From NCBI GenBank assembly GCA_033239525.1, contig BSYO01000023.1, positions 10,048,385-10,112,384 of the forward strand: a stretch of 64,000 bases of DNA, in the 5' to 3' direction. This document shows, piece after piece, positions 57,000 to 64,000 of this stretch. Below the pieces are notes generated by a model. It was given only the letters and a program-made list of their open reading frames with translations. It was not told the origin of the DNA and did no database searches. This DNA comes from Nepenthes gracilis (taxonomy: Eukaryota; Streptophyta; Magnoliopsida; Caryophyllales; Nepenthaceae). Both the position numbers and the translations under genes were made by a program. How positions within the stretch are numbered: the first letter of the stretch is position 1; every line of letters starts with the position of its first letter.

Positions 57000-57420
57000 A
57001 GCTTGCAACACACGGGTCACCTGCCAAATTCTGTCTAGAAAGTAAAACAACCTTGGCTTAGGCACTTAGCTTGCCGGCAACTAGTTGGAAGTGAAATAAC
57101 CACTGTTCACTAAAGCGTCAAGCTCACAGTCAACTTGCAGAGAGTTGTCAGAAGTGAAATAACCACAGTTCACTTAAGCGCCCAAGTCACAGACCACTTG
57201 TGGAGAGTTGCTAGAAATGATATAAGCATCATTTGCTTAAATGCCCAGCCTGTGCTTCTGTTGCAGAGAGTTGCTTGAAGTGGATTGACACCTAGTAGCT
57301 TGAATGGCCAGCTCGCAGCCTACTTGCTCTTTGAATTTAGAAATACTACAACCTCCCGTAACTTAAGTGGATAGCTCGTGGTAGACTAGCATGATGAATC
57401 TGGAATTGAAACAACCTCTG
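57000..57420 (+). repeat. About seven copies of a 62-63-bp tandem repeat
   Basis: Core AGTGAAATAACCACAGTTCA, then CTTAAGCGCCCAAG and GACCACTTGCAGAGAGTTG. AAATAACCAC-type landmarks recur at about 57044, 57094, 57156, 57219, 57282, 57345 and 57409. The copies diverge at both ends. It lies where the 3' half of the antisense Copia element should be. Confidence 0.75.
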
Positions 57421-57479
57421 TAGTATAAGCAATCCCTCTAACTTGACATTTACGGTATATTTCTCATCATTGAATTTAA

Positions 57480-57884
57480 GGTTAGAAATCATATAGTGTC
57501 GTAGTATGAGCTAGAAATCATAAAATGTGACAAAATATGTCAACCAATGAAGATCTAACACTTAATATGGAAGTAACTTTCAATTCTTGCATTCTGTGTC
57601 CAAGGTTGTTGTTTAAACCCATAGAGAGCTTTCTTCAACTTGTAAACTTTATCTTTGCACGCAACTTTTACTACCCTAATGGTTGTTTAACATATATCTC
57701 TTATTTGAGAGAACCATTCAAGAATGTCGGTTTCACATCAAGTTTGTGGATCTTCCATCATTGTTAAGCAGCGAACGAAACTAACAACTTGATAGTCTCC
57801 AATTGAGATAGGGTACAAACATCTCTTCATAGTCACTCCAGGCTACTTGCTTATATCCCTTGATAACTAATCTCACCTTAAATT
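57480..57884 (-). pseudogene. pol: Copia RT segment
   Basis: KFKVRLVIKGYKQ (57884-57845), EEMFVP, then TFLNGSLK-EIYVKQPLG (57720-57660) and KLSMGLNNNLG (57620-57590): the KYKARLVVKGY-Q, DVKTAFLHG-L-EEIYM-QP-G and KSLYGLKQAPR-W blocks. It is the direct continuation of the frame at 59486 after removal of the solo LTR. The catalytic YVDD region is absent. Confidence 0.8.
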
Positions 57885-59485
57885 TGTTAGGGTTCGAAAC
57901 CCGGATTCACCTGATCCAGCGCAGCGGAAAACCCGAACCCCCGTTAGTCAACAATTGCCAATTTAATGGGAATAAGGAACAAAGAATGCACAATATTTTT
58001 TATATAGAAACCCTTCACAAATCGAAGGGAAAAATCACGGAAAACTTAATCCACAAACAAGTCTACTATGTAAAATGGTTACAAAAATCTTGAGACGGAG
58101 TATCCACTACACATCCGATATAGAACAAGAAAAACCTCTCCAAAGTAAGCAAGGAAACTCTCATTCAGTCTTAACTCTCTATTTTTCTTCTCTCTTTCTC
58201 CTCACTGGTGGTGCACTCCACTCTGATTTTACAAGTGTAGTGGTAGACAGCCGTTTGTTGCACTAGCGGCCGCTCACTTCGCAGCCCTTACATTGGTGCT
58301 GCTCCACACATACACACCTTGTGTGTCACTCCACACACCACTGTGTACCACACTCCGCTGCTTATCTTTCTCTAGAAGCTACGCTTTATAGAGGGAGTGA
58401 TTTGGCCCAAGTTCCACAGTACTCATGCTCTGCACACCTGATTGCGTGCACTGAAAGCTCTGCTAGCTACTATCAATTTTAAAGGTCAATCTGCCACTTG
58501 CACAAACGGCGCACGCACTGCAGGTCAGTTACCTGCTCTGCAAAGCCTACCTACCATTGACAGCCAGCTGTCTACAACATTAGTTGCCAACTTTCCACAA
58601 TGTCCTCTATCCTTGCTGCGCTCAGCAACATTGGCCGATATCTGTGCCATTGGCCATCACAGAGTTCTCGTGCGTTCCTTGATATCTCTAGGCCATGACA
58701 ACGACTTCGGACATTATCCCATGTCATCGGTTGTTACTGTGCTCAGCCCATTCCCATACCGATAATGCCACCCTGTAAATTCCTAGCTTGCCACTCCAGC
58801 TCCCATAGCCACTCCGAAATTGCCTTCATCACCGCAATTCCACTCCGACATCGCCACTCCAAATTTCCTCTCTAGAAATCCACTCCAACAAATTCCACTC
58901 TAAAATTTGCACTCCGAAAATCCACTCTGGATTTCCACTCCAACATTTGCACTCGAAATCCTCTCTCTAGATTTCCACCACCAAATGCCACTCCGACATT
59001 GACACTCCGAAAATTTACTCCGGATTTCCTCTCCAACAAATTCCACTTCGGAATTTGCACTTCAGAAATCCACTCCGGATTTCCTCTGAATTTGCACTCC
59101 AGAAATCCTCTCTGAATTTCCACTCCAGCAAGCGCACTCCAACATTTGCTCTTCAAAGAATCCACTCCGGAGAAATCCATTCTCCTTTCTCAGTTGGTTA
59201 GCATCCCACTGACCGGATTCTGCTATCAATCGGTCAACCTCCCGTTGACGGACTTCTGCTGTCTGGCCTAGCTACTCCGACAATTGCCCCTCCGGCGATT
59301 GCCACTCCGACATTTGCCTACTCCGACAAACAATCTTCTCCAATATTTGCCTATACCGGCAAATGGTCTTCCTGGTCATTGTTGCAGCAAACATGCAGTA
59401 CTCCGAATATCACACAAAACCTGTGTAATCCACCAATGGTGCTTCCATTTGTTTGAGTAACACAAGGAAATGACCAAACCTAACA
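57885..59485 (-). mobile_element. Solo LTR (1601 bp), minus orientation, with AAATT/GAATT target duplication
   Basis: On the plus strand it runs TGTTAGGGTTCG ... CCAAACCTAACA, a 7-bp perfect terminal inverted repeat (TGTTAGG/CCTAACA). Flanks are AAATT (57880-57884) and GAATT (59486-59490), 4 of 5 identical. Removing it rejoins the Copia linker (KKNASGEVQQF) to KFKVRLVIKGY. The minus-strand TATA box is at plus 58384-58393 (CTTTATAG). CGTGATTTTTCCC near its 3' end is LTR-like. It contains an 18-bp minisatellite. Confidence 0.87.
58750..59345 (-). repeat. Minisatellite of about 17-19-bp units (CACTCCGACATTTGC)
   Basis: Some thirty imperfect units of TCCACTCCGACATTTGCAC-type sequence inside the U3 of the solo LTR. 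Its minus-strand reading frame gives a 102-residue periodic ORF (VDFRS-N-repeats) that is not a gene. Confidence 0.85.
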
Positions 59486-60302
59486 GAATTGTTGCACTTC
59501 ACCACTTGCATTTTTCTTTATTTTGTAGATCTACTTCACACCAATAGCTTTATAGGCTTTCAATAAAGTGGTGAGTTCCCACATGCCATTTTTTTAATTA
59601 TCTCGATTTCCTCATCCGTGACGTTTCTCCACTTCTCTTCTTGGATGGCTTCCACAAAAGTAAATAGATCATATTTTGTAAAGAAACAAAATAAGTTGAG
59701 GTTATCATCATCAATCTCGCTAGCGCCATAAATGAGCACTTCGCTGAGTAACGATTCAAATCAAAAGGAGGAAGACTCCACTAGAACATGAGAGAATTGG
59801 GAGGAGGATTAAGATCCCTTGTGGTTACACTCACCATGTCAGTTCGTCCCCTTCAACAATAAGATCTATACTTTTATCATTTACTTTTTGCTTTCAATTT
59901 CACTAATCACTTTCTTCAAAAATTATATCTCCGCTGATAACAACATGTATAGTGAGATGACTATATAACATAACCTATGGTTCTATTACCATAATAGAAA
60001 ATTGAATTTCTTACATTTGTTACCATGTTTTGTCCTTCTAGCCTCCAGGATTTTTGAAAAAGCAATACATCCAAACACTCTACGGTGTCCAACACAAGGT
60101 TTATAAAATTTCCACATTTCTTTGGGTGTCATCAATGGAACACTCCTTGTTGGACACAAGTGTAATAAATAAGCTGCATAAGCGGCCATTTTGGCCTAAA
60201 ATTCTTATGGCAACTCTTTGCCTATGAATATGCTTTGAACCACATTAAGAATGGTCCTATTTTTTCTTTGAAAAACTCCATTCAATTGGGACATGTATAA
60301 TG
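59486..60302 (-). pseudogene. pol: Copia integrase C-terminal half and RT entry
   Basis: QLNGVFQRKNRTILNVVQSI (60290-60230), MAAYAAYLLHLCPTRSVPLM and TPKEMWKFYKP, RVFGCIAF (60189-60060), then the linker with EEKWRNVTDEEIEIIKK (about 59640-59590) and TTLLKAYKAIGVK-IYK (59560-59510). These are the PQQNGV-ERKNRTIM-M, AVYLLNRCPT, MTP-E-W--KP, LRVFGC, EEKWR-AMD-EI-I and KWV-K blocks. Several frameshifts. Confidence 0.85.
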
Positions 60303-61073
60303 TGTTGGGTTTCGATCACTCCCTTGTAAGTATCTCAACAAGTGAAATGTCATTAAAAGATCGTGCGAGGTTCATCAAGGAACGAAGTGTTCGTGTGTGC
60401 GGTGAGCGGCTAAGAGGCAGGGGTCGAGTCGGGCGCTCGAGGCTCGCTTGAGTGAAGCTCGAGTGCCGATTCCAGATTACTTGCCAAGACACTGCACTCA
60501 AGCGCGAATTCCATAGTCACCAGCGCTTGAGTCGTCCTTCCTCGCATTCGAGCATAGCTCGGGACTATAACATTGCGTGAACACAATTTAGGGTTAGAAA
60601 TTCTGAAATCAGTCTCCACAATGGGTGCCGTACAGAGAGAGAGGAGAGAAAAAGAGAAAAGAGGAAGATATTCGGCATCCAGTTGAGATCCGATTTGATT
60701 TCCGTTCTTCGCCAAGGTCAGGTATGTTATTCTAGAGGTGATTTTTAGAAGTACATTTTTATTTGGATACTCTTATTTCTCATTATATTTCTCTTATGAG
60801 TTGCCAAGTGTGTTAAGAGGGGTTATAATTGCCCATTCTTCACTCCGGTTTATAATAAAGGGATTTCAAAATGAGTTCTTATAATTGAAACTTTTATAGT
60901 AAATTTATTCGAAATTTATCTCACTTTCCTTAGTTGAAAAGAATTTTTCACGTTAAAAATATTATATATTGTTGTCTTTCTTATACTCACAATTGTGGTA
61001 GCTAATTGTTGATGGGGGATTCAGGTTTTGTTCTATTGCATCAGGTTGTATGTATCCGAATCGAACACCAACA
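60303..61073 (+). mobile_element. Solo LTR (771 bp), plus orientation, with TAATG/TGATG target duplication
   Basis: Starts TGTTGGGTTTCG and ends CGAACACCAACA; the reverse complement of the end is TGTTGGTGTTCG. Flanks TAATG (60298-60302) and TGATG (61074-61078) match at 4 of 5. Removing it rejoins Copia integrase between MLHH and YTCPN (expected LTAPYTPQQNG). TTTTTCACGTTAAAAATAT (about 60944) is the usual block near the end of Copia-type LTRs, giving plus orientation. A GC-rich part (60400-60560) holds GCTCGAG repeats. Confidence 0.86.
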
Positions 61074-61078
61074 TGATG

Positions 61079-61985
61079 GTGTAGCATAATATACAATTTA
61101 AAGCTCCTTGCAAATTTCACAAAAGCACCAGAAGTGCACTTGCCTCCTGGATTGGACCTAAACATCATGATGTGGTGGCCACTTTACTTTTTTATAACAC
61201 TTTCAAACTTTTTAAATAGATTAAATACTTTGAATTTTTTTCTTTAAGAAATAAAGTCGTCTTGCAAACACAGTCATCAATTAATGTACAAAAGCAGATA
61301 TTCTTTTTATTTGACATCAGATTCAATTGATTACAAATATCGATGTGAACAAGCTTAAGCGTTTGTGATACTCTGGACTTCCTTGGAGAAATTAAATCAA
61401 TGATGCTTTCTAAGAACACGTCGTCCACGAATCTCATTCAAATAGTTGATTGGAGGTATACTTCTCACCATGTCCTTGCTTGATAGTATTTTTGGTCATA
61501 ATAAAATTGAGATGGCCAAACCTCATGTGCCATAATTATGCCTTGTCTTTCAAGTTCACAACATTCAGGTACTTCACATCATGTTTGATGTCCAAGGAGA
61601 ATATCTTATTGTTTGACATCTTTACACTTGCTATCAAATTGTTAGAAGCATCTTTGATTGTAAGATAAAAATTATTCATGCTAATAGTAATCATTTTCCA
61701 ACATTGATCCCCAATTCAATATATTATTTGTCATACTCAAAACATAATAAACATTACAATCAAAATTAGAATTATAGTTCTTGGGTTTGATAAAATCTTG
61801 TCTTTCCCTTTCATTAGAATTTAGGAGAAGTCATCAAAAGTGACTTGTTTATGAGACATCTTGTCTGGATTAACAAATATCTCCTTATTGCACATGTGAT
61901 TGGTTGCACCGGCTCTAGGAATCACGTGTTCCATTTGTCTCCATCAAGCTATTGTGGATTACAATAAGGTGTGGCTGACTTTATA
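61079..61985 (-). pseudogene. pol: Copia protease, pre-integrase and integrase N-terminal half
   Basis: Protease (61930-61860): RAGATNHMCNKEIF, where the family has D[ST]GA-NHM, so the catalytic Asp is lost. Pre-integrase (61650-61470): NNLIASVKMSNNKIFSLDIK, then LWHMRFGHLNF (zinc-finger start). Integrase (61437-61192): SQTLKLVHIDICNQLNLMS, then CTLIDDCVCKTTLFLKEKNS (normally FIDDYSR-TWVYFLK). 61168-61080: MFRSNPGGKCTSGAFVKFA (normally LRSDNGGEYTS-EF--FC, Asp to Asn). Stops between domains. Confidence 0.87.
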
Positions 61986-61989
61986 ATCA

Positions 61990-62365
61990 TATCTTTTGAC
62001 AAGATTAGTATACTCACTACATTCACTGTTGTCTTTCAATCAATATTCATAGTTATGATGCCCAAAGTTTTGACAATTATCACACTTCACATGTTTTTTG
62101 CCATGCCATTGTCCACTATAGTTGTCATCAGTTCTGCCATCTCTTCATCTCCCTTTCGATCTTCCCTTGAAAATAAAAGGAATTTTAACCATGTCCAACT
62201 CCATCTCTACTTTTTACACCATTGTTCCTACCTTGATGTCTATAGGCTCGGCTTCTACTTCTTTGAAATGTTCCCCCATGGCGCTTTGCCTTCCTTAAAA
62301 GAAAGCTTAGATTAGAGGGCATGCTCAAATATGGTCAAAGGATTTCTTACTGATCCGTTGCATAT
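61990..62365 (-). pseudogene. gag: Copia gag C-terminal part with zinc knuckle
   Basis: HALQSKLSFKEGKAPWGN (62340-62280; family LQ-KLSLKE) followed by basic text and HGKKHVKCDNCQNFGHHNYE (62110-62040), a CX2CX4HX4 zinc knuckle with the last Cys replaced. The solo LTR at 62366-63354 separates it from the N-terminal part. Confidence 0.82.
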
Positions 62366-63354
62366 TGAAAAAGCACTTTTTGTGCTAACGAGAACAATCA
62401 AGTTTCGACCCCGTTAAAAGTATACCGGAAGTAGTAGAAATTAATATCTAATACACGTAAAAGATATTTAGTACTAGATGCATACGAGACTAACAATCAT
62501 GCGCAGTAAAAAAAATACGTAAGCAATAATATAAAGACGCGATTTTTGGTGACGAAGTGAAAACTCGATACCTACGGATCGAAAAAACACTCCGGGTTTC
62601 AACGGCAGGAAACAATGCACTATGAAAATCAACTTACATATCGGTGGTAACGACACGCTAACCTAGCCGACTTACTCCTGTCACGTGATCCCTACCAAGG
62701 AACTCCTTGGATTTGCCCGCGGCAACGGAACCGCACACCTTCCGGTCTTCACGTCAATCTTCCCTCGAACCACTTGAATTGCCAATCACGTACGAGTCTC
62801 CTTCTTCACGAACCAACGTCTCCAAACGAAGATAGAAGGCAAAGTTTCAATGGTTAAAGAAGGTTGGTGAGAAAATTTGTTTGAACATGTAGAGCAATCT
62901 TGTAGTGTTTAGTTTTCTCAAGAGGTACAATAACAATGAAACATAAGAGGGTTTCTTCTCAAGGAGGCACGAAAATAATCTCTCCAGAATGCTTAGGGTT
63001 TCAAAAACTTAAGCCTAGTATTTATAGAGAGCGTAAAAAATCGTTTAAAAATTTTGCCCGTTGCGCGCTCGAGCGGCCAGAAGGCGAGCAGCGAGCGGTC
63101 ACCTTACTGGATTTTCGGCTCGAGCGGATGTCGAGCTCCTGGCGAGCAGATGTCGAGCTCCTGGCGAGCGGGCACCCTACTATTTTTTGCGCTTGAGCGG
63201 GAAGCGAGCTCATGGCGAGCGGGAAGGCTTTGGACAGGCTCGAAGCGACTGGAGGGCGGACAGAACAGACTTTAAACCGACAACCTACAACCCGACATTG
63301 ATACAATAATACATATGGTCACGGAATATACTAATTAGACAAATGTCTCTAACA
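62366..63354 (-). mobile_element. Solo LTR (989 bp), minus orientation, with CATAT target duplication
   Basis: CATAT is perfectly repeated at 62361-62365 and 63355-63359. On the minus strand it starts TGTTAGAGACATTT and ends GTGCTTTTTCA. The minus-strand TATA box is at plus 63019-63028 (TATTTATAGA). GC-rich part 63058-63260 contains a direct duplication of GATGTCGAGCTCCTGGCGAGC (63128 and 63149). Just before its 3' end GTTAGCACAAAAAGTGC can form a hairpin. Removing it restores the Copia gag frame. Confidence 0.88.
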
Positions 63355-64000
63355 CATATGAACATGAACTTCAATCGTGGCTTTCAAATAGTCTATAGTT
63401 GAAGTAGTAAGATTTTTTTACTCTTCAATTACAACAACAATACGCTCAAACTGGAAACTAAGTGAGCTTAGATTTTTTTCTACCCCACTTGTATTTTCAA
63501 GTTTCTCACTATGTTTTCAAATTTGATTCACAATTGGCATCGTTCTTATGAAATAATCGGCAACGAATTCATCATCAAGCATGTTTAACATCTCATGTTC
63601 ATATAGCAGAATTTTTCAGTTGGACCCTTACTATCTTATTAATTACTTGAAAGAAACTTTTTACTATGTCCCACAATTGTTTAGAAGTAGTAGTGGCAGA
63701 AATCTTTTCAAAGCTGGTTTCACCTATGCCTTGATAGATAAAATACATCTTATCTTTCTACCTCGTCCCCTTCAATTGATTTCTTTGATTTTCCAGTAAG
63801 CTCTCCTCTTGTACCTGAAAGTTGGGCTCCTCATACCCTATATATGCAAGATCCCATAATGCTGAATTTCCAAGATACATTCATTTGGATGCTCAAATTC
63901 TCATATTTATCATTTCCTAAAATACAAAATTTTGATTGGAAGAAAGTATTCATACCTACTACTTATTGGATTTCAAATATTTGAAACTTTGAATCTTCAC
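63355..64000 (-). pseudogene. gag: Copia gag N-terminal part (UBN2-like)
   Basis: ILSIKALAMKPALKRFLPLL-type shadows aside, the minus-strand text reads FILSRHRGNQL in one frame and, in the main frame, LIYQGIGETSFEKISATTTS, then KQLWDIVKSFF (63760-63650; family LI-QG-DE--FEKI--A-TAKEAWD-L), and FERIVVVIEE-KNLTTSTID and YLKATIEVH (63450-63365; family VVAIEESKDL--MT---L-GSL-AHE). Broken by stops around 63600-63480. The window ends within it. Confidence 0.82.

Larger units (their letters stand above)
57480..64000 (-). mobile_element. Ty1/Copia element, antisense, with three nested solo LTRs
   Basis: One element read from right to left: gag N-terminus (64000-63355), gag C-terminus with zinc knuckle (62360-61990), protease (about 61930-61880), pre-integrase domain (61650-61440), integrase (61440-61079 and 60302-59900), integrase-RT linker and RT entry (59700-59486), RT (57884-57480). 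The breaks coincide exactly with solo LTR insertions at 62366-63354, 60303-61073 and 57885-59485. The RT is cut at about 57480, and RNase H and the 3' LTR are missing. The 5' LTR lies right of the window. Confidence 0.88.

Noticed and set aside
57888..57904. GGTTCGAAACCCGG resembling a tRNA T-arm
   Set aside because: It is the terminal region of a solo LTR; no acceptor stem, D-arm or anticodon arm can be built around it.
58872..59180. 102-codon minus-strand ORF with VDFRS-type repeats
   Set aside because: Translation of the 18-bp minisatellite of a solo LTR.
1..64000. CRISPR arrays, operons, bacterial promoters, rRNA or tRNA genes
   Set aside because: None seen. Tandem arrays here lack the constant-repeat/unique-spacer structure, and the sequence is plant nuclear DNA.

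Overview
The window is a piece of a flowering-plant nuclear genome, probably a eudicot (inference). It is AT-rich and gene-poor, and it contains introns, a plant type-A cytokinin response regulator, a plant IAA-amidohydrolase (ILR1-like) exon and every major plant retrotransposon class. No intact host gene is visible. Two host-gene remnants can be supported: a broken type-A response regulator on the minus strand at 16538-17250, and the terminal exon of an ILR1/ILL-like auxin-conjugate hydrolase on the minus strand at 52175-52540. Nearly everything else that can be identified is a layered graveyard of transposable elements.

Layout. 1-1185: 3' end of a Ty3/Gypsy Tat-like element (polypurine tract plus 3' LTR). 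1528-11103: heavily decayed Tekay/Del-type chromovirus, with an extra LTR copy inside its 5' LTR and an RT that has lost its catalytic core. 11127-15275: old LTR in reverse orientation, related to the element at 45-51 kb and split by a precisely bounded 2.65-kb solo LTR (target duplication TTAGA). 15276-19572: the broken response regulator, AT-rich DNA and a small inverted-repeat element. 19573-about 27000: decayed Tat-lineage Gypsy element with the diagnostic second RNase H, whose 3' LTR is not found. 27001-45132: AT-rich DNA with Ty1/Copia fragments (31.5-33.7 kb minus, 37.9-38.8 kb minus, 40.3-40.8 kb plus), a solo LTR at 34134-34950 (target duplication ATATT) and a Tourist-like inverted-repeat element at 43650-44402 (TTA duplications). 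45133-51023: the youngest element, with similar 1.2-1.3-kb LTRs and a 3.4-kb non-coding, tandem-repeat-rich interior (LARD-like). 51024-57470: the ILR1-like exon, a Copia fragment, a 5'-truncated L1-type LINE on the minus strand and a 62-bp minisatellite. 57480-64000: one antisense Copia element (gag, protease, integrase, RT order preserved) interrupted by three solo LTRs.

The elements do not work together as a pathway. What the window records is a history: nested insertions, LTR-LTR recombination to solo LTRs, internal deletion, and decay of catalytic residues (Copia protease D[ST]G to RAG, Copia RT YVDD to YVDN, LINE FADD to FAND). Most target duplications and terminal inverted repeats were read directly from the sequence. 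Lineage names rest on recognising conserved polyprotein motifs, without any database search. I found no evidence of a novel cellular system. The most unusual items are the precisely dated nesting, the non-coding LARD with four distinct tandem arrays, and the truncated response regulator with a frameshift in a GAA repeat.
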